Shown here piece after piece: positions 1-10,309 of a stretch of 58,345 nucleotides of DNA. A program made the translations under genes and the position numbers. Location: the NCBI GenBank assembly GCA_947038565.1, contig CAMQWP010000011.1:1-58345 (forward strand). Direction: 5' to 3'. The notes under the pieces were generated by a model. It saw nothing but the letters and a program-made list of their open reading frames with translations, was not told the origin of the DNA and did no database searches. The first letter of the stretch is position 1, and every line of letters begins with the position of its first letter. The stretch comes from an uncultured Clostridia bacterium (GTDB taxonomy: Bacteria > Bacillota > Clostridia > Christensenellales > UBA3700).

Positions 1-3000
1 CGACCATAATAGTCGCGATCTCTGGCTTTTGTGCGATACCGTTATATACGTACTTGTTTTTCTTGAAAGTGATGTCTATTACTTCATTCGTGATATCAAA
101 TACCACGATATTAAACTTCGTTGTAGTATTCGAAAGGTCATAGTTCCCTGCATGCGTTCCGCCAGCCTCAAGTGACGCCTTCGCACTATACTCGGCTACG
201 TCGATAGCATTTGCTGCCACCACGTCAAGCGTGATCGTTCCATCAGCACCAAGCCCCTCAATCGTAGCTGTAGGTGTTTGTCCTTTGCCTGTATAACTCT
301 TGCTTAGATCACTCCACACCACCGTTGCTTGTGCTTTTTTGATAGTGAATTTTACTATTACCGTTCCGCCGTATATGCTACCATCTACAGCAAAATTTAT
401 CACGATATCAGCACTTTCTACGCCCGCGTTCCTATTATTGTTATAAGTAAGTCTATACTCGCTTTCAGGTATAAGTGCACCAGAGCCTGTACTATTAGCG
501 ACTTTAACTAACGGCGTTATCGGCTTGCCTGTATATACAAATCCGCCATCAGGCACGCCTTGCACCTCGACTATAATATCGCTTGTGTCTAGCTTGATCC
601 TTATCATGTACTTAGCATAAGTTACCACGCTAGCGTCTAGGCTATAATTACTCCTCATGCTAGGAGACAAGCTCTTGTCTAATGATATATGCGAGTAGTA
701 AGTGCCTGGCTCGGCATACAATCCAATCACGCCATCAATAGTAGCACTTGTCGACACATACGCAGCAAAGTCAATCCTCTCGCCCGTCGGACTTGTGAAA
801 TAACTCGGTAGATGTATGTTGCTTCCAGTATGCTCAAATGTAGGTATATCATGTGCAGTACCTGCCATAACCCCTGTCATGTCCCAGTCAACTGCTGTAA
901 TATTAAACGGCAATATATCAAAGTTCCCGATTAGTTCAGCACTTTCCACTCCCGAACTGTCAAATATATAATTACCACTATTCAGCGTTACAGTAATAGC
1001 ACCTTCTACTGAAGATCCGTCTACGACATTTGTATTCTCGCCGAATACTGTAGTAAACTCTTTTATCTCAACGGCAGTACCGCCATCAGTGTACGCTCCG
1101 TGTACTGAAAACTTCGGATTTATAGCCTGCGTGGTATACATATATCCACCGCTCGGCTCTTGATCTTGCGGTATTATCTCCGCGTTATATATTTTCTTTG
1201 GTGTTATATTTATCGTAATCGTACCAGTCGCGATATGCCCACTGACTTTGTCCTCTAGTGATATCTCGACCACATATCCACCCGCTTTCACATCAGCACT
1301 CGCCGTACCAGTAAATACTAGCTTAGTCTTTCCGCCCACTGTAGTACGCTCTGCCTTTATCCCACTCGGTAATACCCCCGTAGGTACTCCAAGATCGCCG
1401 ACAAGGCTACCGCCTAGCTTGATGATAAAGTCGCCAGAGGTAGTAACGCCACTAGGTAGCCCTACCTCTTGACTTACGCCCTGACTGTACTCGAAGTCAT
1501 ATACCGCATTTTCAAATGCAAACTCCGCCACTTTCCAGTCACCATACAAGACAAGATCCATATTATGCGTTGTAACTATATACTTATCATCTAGTATCGG
1601 AGCTTTTGTAGCAAGTCCGTCATCGGTATACCAGCCAGCACTCTCACTAAGTGGCTTGGTCGCTGTCGGGTAAGTACTTGTACCACCAGTTACGTGACTT
1701 GCAAGATACCCCACTGGTAGCTTTCCCCACACGCTCGCACTAGTCGTCATAGTCTGGTATGCTCCCGACTTGTCCTTTCCCTTATATACTATATTTGCTA
1801 CATTCGCCTGCGCGGGGTTGTTATCTAGCTTTATATTGATAACAAGATTTTCCTGTGCTTCAGTTGGCTCACCCATGTCATAAGTGATAGTGTATGCCGT
1901 GATATTATCTCCTGATCCAGTAGGTGTGATGACTTGATTTGTCAGCAACCCCTCATCACCAGTTATGCTTATCGCAGGTCGCACTCCGTGATATCCGCTA
2001 TTTATAGTTATCTTTATTTCTAGTTTTTCATTAAAGAGTGCTACTTCTGGCACTGTAGCAGTAATATCTTTTTTATCAGTAAAGCCTTCAGTTACTACTT
2101 GTAGACCCTTTTGTAACGATAGACGTCCGTTTTCGTCATATCCCCACATTTCATACTTAATAGTATTAGTCCCTTTTGCATTCTCCGCAACTACCCAAGA
2201 GTTCAAAGACTCTTTTATAGTACCTTTTACATGCTCATTTTGAGTGCCGGCTACTGCGTTCTTTGTCTTATTTCCACTAGCGTCATACCACGCACCGCTG
2301 TATCCGGAAGTAACGGTATAAGACATCTTCGCATGAGTTCCTTCTAGTGCGTACAGATTATTACTGCCAGCGACTCCGCCTACTGAACAAGCTCCTGTTA
2401 TCTTTCCTGCATTGTATACATTTGTTATCACTGCCCCAGTCGATATTCCTGATCCATTTACAGCGCCGTAGTTGACCGCGTTAGATATAGTAGAGACGTT
2501 ATATCCTGTGATACCTCCTGCAGCGGAAGGCGACGTTACATTTCCATAATTAACTGCATTACTTACGGGCGATAAATTATATCCTATTATACCCCCAGCA
2601 TCTGAATATGATGCTGATATAGTACCATAGTTCACCATATGGTCAAAAGTGGACGTTGCACTATATCCTGCAATCCCTCCAGCATAATGTTCTCCACTCA
2701 TATTAGCATGATTTGTTAGGTTGTAAAAGTTTGAATTTGTACTAGCCCCCACAATTACACCATTACTAAAACCGCGTGATATCACTGTACCGGACGCTAT
2801 AGTCAAGTTTAATATACTAGCCTGATCTATTTGTCCGAATAAGCCGGTACCACTGGTAGTCTTATTGATATTTAAGTTATGGATAGAAAAACTATCTCCA
2901 TCAAAGTGTCCGAAGAATGCATTACCAGGAACTCCAATAGGTTCCCATGCTTTACTAGCAAGGTCGATGTCATTTGTCATCTTGTAGAACTTGCCTGTTG

Positions 3001-3328
3001 TGGTAGAGCCACTCGCACCATTCGCCGTGTCCACTCTCATATATGCAAGCTCCGCACCAGTAGAGATAAGGTAAGGATCAGCCTGCGTACCAGTACCACC
3101 AGCGTATTTTGTCGCGACTGTACCGTCCCAAGTAGTCATACTCGCGACATTCTCCGTGCTAATTCCGCCAGCGCCACCATTACCTCCGACTATATCATCA
3201 GTACCACCGCCATTAAATATATCATAAAATCCTAATCCAAAAGTAACACTTGCAAGCATGGAAAACACCACCGCCACCGCAAGCACCACCGCCAAAATAT
3301 TTCTAAAACTTTTATTTAACGTCTTCAT
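1..3328 (-). CDS. Giant secreted GLUG/MBG-repeat surface protein, 5' part only
   Basis: The reading frame is open from an ATG at 3328 to the left edge, so about 1109 codons of the N-terminal side are present and the C-terminus is missing. The start has GGTGG upstream. The first ~32 residues form a signal peptide (basic MKTLNKSFRN, then a hydrophobic stretch). A Gly/Asn-rich linker follows, then three or more GLUG-type repeats of the pattern AGGIxGYN...NYGxV (about 2400-2700). After these come an InlB-like segment ending in LVLYGDWKV (about 1540-1700) and several MBG-type beta domains with the signature YTGKxxTPxxxV (for example near 520, 270 and 50). Such proteins are exported adhesins or surface-layer components of gut Clostridia and Bacteroidetes. 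No wall-anchor signal is visible because the end is cut off. The family assignment by motif is secure; the ligand is unknown. Confidence 0.85.
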   Translation of the reverse strand, partial: MKTLNKSFRNILAVVLAVAVVFSMLASVTFGLGFYDIFNGGGTDDIVGGNGGAGGISTENVASMTTWDGTVATKYAGGTGTQADPYLISTGAELAYMRVDTANGASGSTTTGKFYKMTNDIDLASKAWEPIGVPGNAFFGHFDGDSFSIHNLNINKTTSGTGLFGQIDQASILNLTIASGTVISRGFSNGVIVGASTNSNFYNLTNHANMSGEHYAGGIAGYSATSTFDHMVNYGTISASYSDAGGIIGYNLSPVSNAVNYGNVTSPSAAGGITGYNVSTISNAVNYGAVNGSGISTGAVITNVYNAGKITGACSVGGVAGSNNLYALEGTHAKMSYTVTSGYSGAWYDASGNKTKNAVAGTQNEHVKGTIKESLNSWVVAENAKGTNTIKYEMWGYDENGRLSLQKGLQVVTEGFTDKKDITATVPEVALFNEKLEIKITINSGYHGVRPAISITGDEGLLTNQVITPTGSGDNITAYTITYDMGEPTEAQENLVINIKLDNNPAQANVANIVYKGKDKSGAYQTMTTSASVWGKLPVGYLASHVTGGTSTYPTATKPLSESAGWYTDDGLATKAPILDDKYIVTTHNMDLVLYGDWKVAEFAFENAVYDFEYSQGVSQEVGLPSGVTTSGDFIIKLGGSLVGDLGVPTGVLPSGIKAERTTVGGKTKLVFTGTASADVKAGGYVVEISLEDKVSGHIATGTITINITPKKIYNAEIIPQDQEPSGGYMYTTQAINPKFSVHGAYTDGGTAVEIKEFTTVFGENTNVVDGSSVEGAITVTLNSGNYIFDSSGVESAELIGNFDILPFNITAVDWDMTGVMAGTAHDIPTFEHTGSNIHLPSYFTSPTGERIDFAAYVSTSATIDGVIGLYAEPGTYYSHISLDKSLSPSMRSNYSLDASVVTYAKYMIRIKLDTSDIIVEVQGVPDGGFVYTGKPITPLVKVANSTGSGALIPESEYRLTYNNNRNAGVESADIVINFAVDGSIYGGTVIVKFTIKKAQATVVWSDLSKSYTGKGQTPTATIEGLGADGTITLDVVAANAIDVAEYSAKASLEAGGTHAGNYDLSNTTTKFNIVVFDITNEVIDITFKKNKYVYNGIAQKPEIATIMV

Positions 3329-4462
3329 CGCTATACCACCTTTTCATTTGTATTTATTATCCGTGACTTTATATTTGATACACTATATATCATTTCTCGT
3401 CACTATTCGCCACTCTTGTATATTTTCTTTACTATATTTATCAAACATACGACATATTATAGTTGGTATGTACATCATGTCTATCTATCAATAACTATTC
3501 TCATCATATCCTCAAAACAAACCTAATATGTCGACTGCAAATATAACTATAAAAATGAATGTAATTCTATCCATATAAATGCACTTATTAATGCGGTAAA
3601 TTCATATGCAAAAAGGATATAAAAATACTGCTTATTTTGCCATAAATATCCATATAATAAAAGCACAAAAAAATCAAGTCAAATGTTTGCGATATATGAT
3701 AGTAAAAATGCACAAATATATGTTATTTACCACAAAAACTTTACAATTAAATTTTTGCGATAATTATATTTGCAAAAATAATTAATATAGCAAAATTACA
3801 AATCAATATAAATACTAATATTTGCACAAGCATATGATTATTTACAAATATTTACAAGTGGTAAAAATGCATTATCTATAAAAATGCGTATTTTAGTGCA
3901 ATTATTATACCTATTTTTTGACCAAAAACACGTCATTTTCTTTCGCTTAATAACGTATTAAGTGCAAAAAAAATAAATAAGTTGCATGACGTCCCTTGTT
4001 TTTTGTGTTTTTTGTTGTTATTTTTGTAAGGAAGTAGTAATCATTCGTCATTTTTTGACAAAATATTACAAATTATAAGTGATTTTGTTGCCAAAATTAA
4101 TCAATTATGATAGTATTAATGTAGAGATTAATACACATCTACTATTTTTTTGCACTTAATACGTTATTAAGTGCAACTTTTTTTATCATTTTTGTATTTG
4201 CATATAATTGTTGCATTTTTATAATATTTTACTCTTTTTTTGTTGCCTAAAATACACTTATTTTAATGTACTTTTTTACGCTGTTTTTCACGCATAAAAT
4301 TTTAATACTTTTTAGCAAGTATTTCTCGTACAATATATTGCTTATTTCAGCGTATATTTATACTACTTTTCATCACACATCTTCGCACGCAATAAACACA
4401 CTCATCTCACACATCTTTGCATGCGTTGAGCCTACTTATAAATCATTTATACAAGTCCAGCA
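3329..4462. other. AT-rich intergenic region without a credible gene
   Basis: This 1.1 kb region between the surface-protein gene and the integrase terminator is extremely AT-rich, with many runs such as gcaaaaat. I find no open frame with a ribosome site. Its only clear structure is the pair of inverted palindromes at 3944-4172, listed separately. The part next to 3328 should hold the promoter of the surface-protein gene, but no unambiguous -35/-10 pair stands out. Confidence 0.6.
3944..4172. repeat. 229-bp element bounded by 29-bp inverted palindromic repeats
   Basis: The segment 3944-3972 is the reverse complement of 4144-4172, with about one mismatch. Each arm contains an almost self-complementary core (CACTTAATACGTTATTAAGTG and its complement) and a run of seven T or A residues on the inner side. 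The 171 bp between the arms is AT-rich and non-coding. The structure could be a MITE-like element, a pair of terminators, or paired recombinase binding sites; an intact tyrosine recombinase starts 1.4 kb away. No target-site duplication was recognised. Confidence 0.5.
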
Positions 4463-4496
4463 AAAAGCTCCGAAATATAACTGTTTCGGAGCTTTT
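4463..4496 (-). terminator. Rho-independent terminator of the integrase gene
   Basis: A perfect 13-bp stem (AAAAGCTCCGAAA with its complement) has an 8-nt loop and lies 67 bp past the integrase stop codon. It ends in a short T run on either strand, so it can act in both directions. Confidence 0.85.
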
Positions 4497-4562
4497 AATT
4501 TATGTATTTTTATTTAGTTATCATTCTTAGACGTATAATCATCATAATCAAGCAAGCTGATA

Positions 4563-5537
4563 TCAATGAAGTTGTCTACTTAATATCGTCATTGCTCTAC
4601 GCTTTTGCTCTATCTGACTGTGTACATATCTATTTAGTGTTATCATAGTATTTTTATGTCCGAGCAATTCGCTAACTGTCTTGACATCTACACCCAAGCC
4701 GATAAGGCGAGTCGCGAAAGTGTGTCTTAGTGAATGGAAACAAATGTACCTAATATCATTTGTCTCAAGCAACCTTTTGAAGTATGTCTGATATGTCCTA
4801 ACCTTTACGATGTCTCCGTCTTTGTGTATGATATAGTCGCAGTTACTTTCCTTGCACCTGATGAGTAGTAGTCGCCTTAGCTTTTGCGATATCGGGATAA
4901 ATCTGACTGATCCTTCCGTCTTTGGACTGTCAATGATCTGCTCCCACTCACCGTCTTTATTGATAATCGAGTAAGTAGTTTTCGAAATACTGATAAGACC
5001 TTCCTTGAAGTTGATATCGTCCCAAGTAAGTGCAAGTAGCTCGCCTATCCTTATGCCTGTATAGAGAGCTAGCAACACGCCGAAACCGCGTATGTCGTCT
5101 TGCTTTGAGATAATCCTTTCTAGCTTTGACTGTTCGGCACTAGTGAAGCATTGTATTTTCCTCGGCTCACTGCGTATCTTGCGGATATTGTCGCAAGGAC
5201 TGCGGTAGACAAGTTCGTCTATGATAGCGTACTTGAAACTGGTCTTTAGTATCGCTAGAATGAGGTTGACAGTGCTTGCACTTAGCCCCTCGTAATGTAT
5301 CTCATCGTCGCAAGTGGTGATATTTCCTTCCGAGAGTTTATTGATGAATTTTTGCACATTGTCATGAGTGAGGTCACGTAATAATTCCCCGCCAAGTGCG
5401 GGCTTAATATGCACATTTATCATGAGCTTGTAGGTATAAAGCGTGCGTTTTTTCACACTACTCGACACGTATTTGTCGAGCCACATGTCTAACCAGTCGC
5501 AAAGGTATAGGTTGCTTTGAGAGTTTTCGTTTTCCAT
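4563..5537 (-). CDS. Tyrosine recombinase / phage-type integrase
   Basis: This 324-residue site-specific recombinase cuts and rejoins DNA through a phosphotyrosine. The start at 5537 (MENENSQSNL) is chosen over an ATG 69 bp upstream because GGAGGAAAATA precedes it. The N-terminal SAM-like core-binding domain covers roughly residues 15-110. The catalytic residues are all present: R163 (in TGIRIGEL), K206 (in PKTEGS), H268 and R271 (in HSLRHTF), H294 (in LGHKN) and Y304 (in NRYVHS). The length is normal for integrases of conjugative elements and phages. No excisionase or structural genes flank it, so it is either the residue of an integrated element or the end of one whose body lies elsewhere. 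The palindromic inverted repeat at 3944-4172 is the nearest candidate recombination site. It appears functional. Confidence 0.93.
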   Translation of the reverse strand: MENENSQSNLYLCDWLDMWLDKYVSSSVKKRTLYTYKLMINVHIKPALGGELLRDLTHDNVQKFINKLSEGNITTCDDEIHYEGLSASTVNLILAILKTSFKYAIIDELVYRSPCDNIRKIRSEPRKIQCFTSAEQSKLERIISKQDDIRGFGVLLALYTGIRIGELLALTWDDINFKEGLISISKTTYSIINKDGEWEQIIDSPKTEGSVRFIPISQKLRRLLLIRCKESNCDYIIHKDGDIVKVRTYQTYFKRLLETNDIRYICFHSLRHTFATRLIGLGVDVKTVSELLGHKNTMITLNRYVHSQIEQKRRAMTILSRQLH

Positions 5538-5835
5538 TATTTTCCTCCGTGTATATCTATTGTATCTAGATACACACATGTTATCACTATTTACGATAAT
5601 CCGCATGTATTTTTGAGCTATATTTCGAATTATTTTGAAATATCATATGATAACTTGATTTTTTCGTAAAAATTGGAACTATTTGAATACTATAATCGGT
5701 GCAAAATATTTATTGCCAATATTTACCAATAATGACTACTACTTTTATCGCTACTTCTAGTTGCAATGAACATATCATACTATCACTAGTGCGACCTCTG
5801 ACGGGTATAAATATAATACCTCTAGTTGCAAAATA
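5538..5835. other. Intergenic region upstream of the integrase
   Basis: About 300 bp without a gene. It must hold the integrase promoter, though no strong pair is obvious. An 11-bp direct repeat, TCTAGTTGCAA, occurs at about 5756 and 5823. It is the only repeated motif here; as a possible attachment core it is very tentative. Confidence 0.4.
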
Positions 5836-5870
5836 AAAAGACCGAGCGTATTTTCATCACTCGGTGCATT
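5836..5870 (-). terminator. Terminator at the end of the kdp operon
   Basis: The stem is ACCGAG/CTCGGT at 5843-5848 and 5862-5867. On the minus strand the hairpin is followed by CTTTTTATTTT. It lies 28 bp past the stop codon of the short kdpD gene and closes the kdpFABCD transcript. Confidence 0.8.
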
Positions 5871-5897
5871 TTATAATAATATTGCTATGCATACATA

Positions 5898-7424
5898 TCA
5901 ATTATGCTTTTTAGTTAGTATCATCTTCAATACATTTTCGACCTCATAGAGTACGAACTTGTCTGCAATAGGCATATCGTTTTTCATGCAAGAAAAGCCT
6001 ATGACAACAGTTTTGTCGCCTATGATGATAGGGAAGTATATCGCATTTGATAGCCTTAGCGTATCCGTACCAAACCCCGCGGTTTTTTTATTTTGCTTGA
6101 CCCAAGCTGATACAGCGAGTTCTTTTTCATTATAGAATATTGATCGGTCTTCTTCGTTTTTTAGCACCGCGTATTCGCTATCGCACATCACTATACAACT
6201 TCTTTCAAATGCACAAGCAAGCACTACTGCAATGCTCTTTTCGCTTAGTTCCGTGTTTTCTAATGCCCTCTTTGTGAGCGAATGGATAACGTCAAGCGTC
6301 ATATTGATCTCATGATGGTTAAAGTGCTTTTTGCGAGTGGATACTATATTGTTCTTGATCAATTTAAGCCAGTTCTTTTTTTCTTGAAACCCCTCACTAT
6401 CAGGGACTATAAGTATTTCGATGTTTGGCATTCTGGCGATCATCTTGTCTTCCAAACCGACTTTTCTGCCGATTGATTGCCATGTCTTGCCTATAATAAG
6501 CAGTGTGATACCTTCTATCTTGACGAAGTTCGCTACTGCTTCTACTATGTCATAATCGTACTTGACTATCATGTTACCATGCAATTCCCTTACGATACGC
6601 ATATGTTTTTTTAGCATTGTCTCGGCTTTAATGGATAACATCGTGTTTTTTTCTATGTATATTGCTGCGAATTTACTGTGTGATACTTCTGCCATCCTTG
6701 CTGCTACTCTGATATTTTTCTCTGACGATGGCGAAGGGCTTATCAGTACTAATATCTTAGTCTTTAATGCACCGTTATTTGCCTGTTTCTCTATCCTATC
6801 CGCACTACGCCTCATTGCTATCTCTCGCAATGATGACAAGTTATCGCTTTTGAAGAAGTTCTCAAGTGCATTTATCGCATGAGTTTTTTTGTAGATCTTA
6901 CCGCTAATCATTCTTTCGATCAGCTCTAACGGCTCTATATCTACAAGCACTACTTCTTCCGCATAATCAAAGACTTCATCAGGCACACGCTCATTTACAT
7001 CAACGCATGTCATGTCGTCGATTACATCATGCAGTCCTTCTATATGCTGAACATTGACAGTAGTCCACACGTCTATACCACTATTAAGTAGCTCCAGCAC
7101 GTCTATATACCTCTTTGAATTTTTGCTACCTACTGCGTTCGTATGCGCTAGCTCGTCTATAAGCATTATATTCGGTCTTCTCAGAATTGCAGTATCGACA
7201 TCGAATTCAGTCAGATTTATTCCGTTGTATTTGATATTCTTCAGCGGAATGCACTCGATACCTTCGGTCATTTTGATCGTCTCTATCCTATCATGTGGCT
7301 CAACGTAACCGATGACTATATCCACGCCCTCTGATATCAATTCGTGCGCTACCTTTAGCATAGAGTATGTCTTGCCTACTCCCGCCGAATACCCGAAGAA
7401 TATCTTAAGTTTGCCTCTCTCCAT
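5898..7424 (-). CDS. kdpD: Short KdpD: cytoplasmic sensor with KdpD, Usp and GAF domains, no kinase core
   Basis: This 508-residue protein matches the cytoplasmic sensing part of KdpD. The Walker A motif GYSAGVGKT is at residues 11-19. The KdpD signature follows: LIDELAHTN, then GSKNSKRY and DVWTTVNVQHIEGL at about 95-130. A universal-stress-protein fold spans about 225-345, and a GAF-like domain occupies the last ~130 residues (SAWVKQNKKTAGFGTDTL). No membrane segments, H-box or ATPase domain are present; in canonical ~900-residue KdpD these follow in the same chain. Here the membrane domain and kinase core are supplied by the gene at 13358-14440. The start overlaps the kdpC stop as TAATG, so translation is coupled. 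Truncated KdpD proteins are known from cyanobacteria and Deinococcus. The likely role is sensing nucleotide or potassium state and steering the separate kinase (inference). Confidence 0.92.
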   Translation of the reverse strand: MERGKLKIFFGYSAGVGKTYSMLKVAHELISEGVDIVIGYVEPHDRIETIKMTEGIECIPLKNIKYNGINLTEFDVDTAILRRPNIMLIDELAHTNAVGSKNSKRYIDVLELLNSGIDVWTTVNVQHIEGLHDVIDDMTCVDVNERVPDEVFDYAEEVVLVDIEPLELIERMISGKIYKKTHAINALENFFKSDNLSSLREIAMRRSADRIEKQANNGALKTKILVLISPSPSSEKNIRVAARMAEVSHSKFAAIYIEKNTMLSIKAETMLKKHMRIVRELHGNMIVKYDYDIVEAVANFVKIEGITLLIIGKTWQSIGRKVGLEDKMIARMPNIEILIVPDSEGFQEKKNWLKLIKNNIVSTRKKHFNHHEINMTLDVIHSLTKRALENTELSEKSIAVVLACAFERSCIVMCDSEYAVLKNEEDRSIFYNEKELAVSAWVKQNKKTAGFGTDTLRLSNAIYFPIIIGDKTVVIGFSCMKNDMPIADKFVLYEVENVLKMILTKKHN

Positions 7425-8215
7425 TATAGTAACCCGTCTAGTGCCAAGTTCACTAGCAATACATTCACGCTCTTTGATCCGAATATGCCTAAAAATCTTC
7501 CTTCAGTATATTTGTCTATTACCTCTCTAACTTCCGCTTCAGTGATATCATCGCCAGCAAGCGTTCTAGCGGCTACGATTATCGGGATTTGGGCGTATGC
7601 AGTATCGGGCGATATATGCGGATCAACTCCGCTACCACTTGACGTGATAAGCTCATCAGGGATAACGCTCTCATCAGTGTAGCCTATTGCTGCTAACTTC
7701 GCACGCCTATCGGCTATCCTCGCCTCAAGTAGAGCCTTGTACTCTTCACTCTCTGGAGATAGGTTTGTAGGCGCGCCAGTATTAACTCTACCGAAAAGAT
7801 ATTTCGGGTTTTCATACGCCTGACCAATAAGCTCGCTACCGTATACCTTTTGAGTACCATCAGCAAGAGTAACTGTTATTTGAGAGCCATTCGCCTCGTA
7901 AGGGAATACCGTTTGACCGACTAAAGTCACGCCTATCGGATATAACACACCGCATATTATCGTCAAAATAACAAGGCACATTAACGCTGGTCGAATAGCG
8001 GCTATAAACTTATTACTGCCGATAGACATTCTTTTTTTAGTAGCAGTGCCGTTAGCGTTAATATCAATGCATTCACTCTCTAGCTCTGCGGTGGTCATAG
8101 TATCGGCGTTAGTTACATCTTCGTTATGCACGCTACTACTCTCCACTTTGACGTTGCTATCAATATCTTTTATTTCATCACGATTTATCTCGTTGATATT
8201 ATTATTATTTTTCAT
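7424..8215 (-). CDS. kdpC: KdpC, potassium-transporting ATPase C subunit with N-terminal extension
   Basis: KdpC stabilises the KdpAB pump and helps ATP binding. The start at 8215 (MKNNNNINE) is preceded by AAGGAGATTT; an ATG at 8239 lies inside kdpB and lacks a ribosome site. The protein has 263 residues. The first ~65 are acidic, Ser/Thr/Asn-rich and not part of the family. A transmembrane helix (PALMCLVILTIICGVLYPIG) and the conserved KdpC core follow, with GQ(A/T) elements, FGRVNTGAPTNLSPES, and the C-terminal SGSGVDPHISPDTAYAQ segment. Usual KdpC proteins have about 190 residues, so the cytoplasmic extension is unusual. The stop overlaps the kdpD start by one base, and the gene begins 8 bp after kdpB. 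Confidence 0.95.
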   Translation of the reverse strand: MKNNNNINEINRDEIKDIDSNVKVESSSVHNEDVTNADTMTTAELESECIDINANGTATKKRMSIGSNKFIAAIRPALMCLVILTIICGVLYPIGVTLVGQTVFPYEANGSQITVTLADGTQKVYGSELIGQAYENPKYLFGRVNTGAPTNLSPESEEYKALLEARIADRRAKLAAIGYTDESVIPDELITSSGSGVDPHISPDTAYAQIPIIVAARTLAGDDITEAEVREVIDKYTEGRFLGIFGSKSVNVLLVNLALDGLL

Positions 8216-8223
8216 AAATCTCC

Positions 8224-10299
8224 TTACATTACTCCACATACAGTGAGTAATAAATCGAATAGTTTAATGAATATAAACGGCGTTACCATACCACCTAGAC
8301 CATATACTAATAAGTTGTTTTTTAGCATTTTTGGCACTGACTGTTCTCTATACTTGACACCTTTTAGTGATAGCGGGATCAATCCGACTATTACTAGTGC
8401 ATTGTATATTATAGAAGACAAGATAGCAGTAGAAGGACTAGTTAAATTCATGAAGTTCAATGCGTCAAGACCTGGGTATATACTTGCAAATAATACTGGG
8501 ATTATCGCGAAGTACTTTGCTATATCGTTAGATATACTAAATGTAGTAAGTGCTCCTCTTGTCATCAGTAATTGCTTGCCTATACGTACTACTTCGATTA
8601 GCTTTGTAGGGCTTGAGTCCAAGTCGACCATATTACCAGCCTCTTTTGCTGCCTGTGTGCCTGAATTCATCGCGACCGCAACATCAGCTTGAGCAAGTGC
8701 GGGTGCGTCATTTGTACCGTCACCAGTCATTGCCACAAGATGTCCTTCAGCCTGAAGTTTTTTGATAAGTTCAAGTTTTATTTCAGGAGTAGCCTCAGCC
8801 ACGTAATCATCAACGCCCGCTTCCGCCGCAATAGCAGCAGCAGTCATAGTATTATCACCAGTTATCATTACTGTCTTAATACCGATCTTGCGAAGGTCGT
8901 TGAACTTTTCTTTTACGCCCTCTTTCACTATGTCCTTTAGATATATAACTCCTAATACCACACTGTTCTTTGCTACGACTAGTGGAGTTCCGCCAGCTTT
9001 GGCTACATTCTCTACTGCGACTCTGCAATCTTCTGGATACTCGCCACCTAGTGACTCGACATACTTCTCGATAGCGTCCGCACTGCCTTTCCTGATACAG
9101 TCTTCTCCGATATCCACACCACTCATTTTAGTTCGTGCTGAAAACTCGATGAATTTCGCATTATGCTTAGCGATATCAGTAGCTCTTAGGTTATACTTGT
9201 TTTTAGCTAATATGACAATACTCCTACCCTCGGCTGTTTCATCAGAAAATGATGCTAGCTGAGAGCATTCTGCTACGTCATACTCTGAGTTATTGCCTAC
9301 AGCGATAAACTCTGTTGCTTGGCGGTTACCTAGTGTTATTGTACCAGTCTTATCTAGTAATAACACGTCTACATCTCCCGCAGCTTCGATCGCTCTACCG
9401 CTAGTTGCTAGTACGTTAGCTTTGTTTAGCCTAGACATGCCCGCAATACCGATTGATGATAGCAATGCACCTATTGTAGTCGGTGCTAAGCATACTATCA
9501 GCGCGATTATATTTGTCAAACTGACCTGCACGCCTTGACCAGACTGGTCTACTGCAAACTTTGAGAATGGTAGTAGCGTAGCTGATACGATAATAAAGAT
9601 AATAGTAAGAGTAATAAGCAATATTTGAAGTGCTATTTCGTTAGGTGTCTTTTTACGGTTCGAGCCTTCTACCATTGATATCATTCTATCAAGGAAACTG
9701 TTACCCGCCTCGGCTGTGATCTTGATGATTAGCCAATCACTAGTCACTGTAGTACCACCAGTAACGGCACTTCTGTCACCGCCCGACTCTCTTATGACTG
9801 GAGCAGACTCGCCAGTGATAGCACTCTCGTCCACGCTCGCAACACCTACTATGACTTCGCCGTCCATAGGTACTTGCTCGGATACTTTAACTAGCACTAT
9901 ATCACCAGACTTCAAATCACTACTCTTGACCTCTTCATAAGTAGCCTCGACTTCAGGGCTATGTAATTTTCTTGCCATCACATCTTTACGAGCGGACTTC
10001 AAACTCTCCGCCTGTGCCTTTCCTCTGCCTTCTGCAATAGCCTCCGCGAAGTTGCCGAAAAGAGTAGTAAACCAAAGCACTATTGATATACCGAATATGT
10101 ACCAGCAATTACTATCCTTTATCCCGCCAAGTGCGAAGAAGAACAGTATAGTAGTAAATATCGCACCTAAGTAAACGATAAACATAACAGGGTTTTTAAT
10201 TTGCGATTTCGGATTCAACTTGACTAGCGACTGCAATGTCGCATCAGCAAGCATTTTCTTATTGATCGGTTTATGATCCTTATTAATATTCTTTTTCAT
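8224..10299 (-). CDS. kdpB: KdpB, P-type ATPase subunit of the potassium pump
   Basis: This 691-residue P-type ATPase energises high-affinity K+ uptake by KdpFABC. The visible motifs are ITGES in the actuator domain, the phosphorylation motif DKTGTIT with the acceptor aspartate at residue 316, and the hinge motif [15 protein letters not shown], with family-typical membrane helices at both ends. AAGGAGGGG lies just before the ATG. It starts 10 bp after kdpA ends and precedes kdpC by 8 bp, so the three are one transcript. The length matches the family (about 680 residues), and no key residue is missing. Confidence 0.98.
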   Translation of the reverse strand: MKKNINKDHKPINKKMLADATLQSLVKLNPKSQIKNPVMFIVYLGAIFTTILFFFALGGIKDSNCWYIFGISIVLWFTTLFGNFAEAIAEGRGKAQAESLKSARKDVMARKLHSPEVEATYEEVKSSDLKSGDIVLVKVSEQVPMDGEVIVGVASVDESAITGESAPVIRESGGDRSAVTGGTTVTSDWLIIKITAEAGNSFLDRMISMVEGSNRKKTPNEIALQILLITLTIIFIIVSATLLPFSKFAVDQSGQGVQVSLTNIIALIVCLAPTTIGALLSSIGIAGMSRLNKANVLATSGRAIEAAGDVDVLLLDKTGTITLGNRQATEFIAVGNNSEYDVAECSQLASFSDETAEGRSIVILAKNKYNLRATDIAKHNAKFIEFSARTKMSGVDIGEDCIRKGSADAIEKYVESLGGEYPEDCRVAVENVAKAGGTPLVVAKNSVVLGVIYLKDIVKEGVKEKFNDLRKIGIKTVMITGDNTMTAAAIAAEAGVDDYVAEATPEIKLELIKKLQAEGHLVAMTGDGTNDAPALAQADVAVAMNSGTQAAKEAGNMVDLDSSPTKLIEVVRIGKQLLMTRGALTTFSISNDIAKYFAIIPVLFASIYPGLDALNFMNLTSPSTAILSSIIYNALVIVGLIPLSLKGVKYREQSVPKMLKNNLLVYGLGGMVTPFIFIKLFDLLLTVCGVM

Positions 10300-10309
10300 A
10301 TTCCCCTCC

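Noticed and set aside
4563..5537. Integron integrase with attC-like palindromes
   Set aside because: The recombinase lacks the extra domain typical of IntI, and only two palindromes are seen, not a cassette array.
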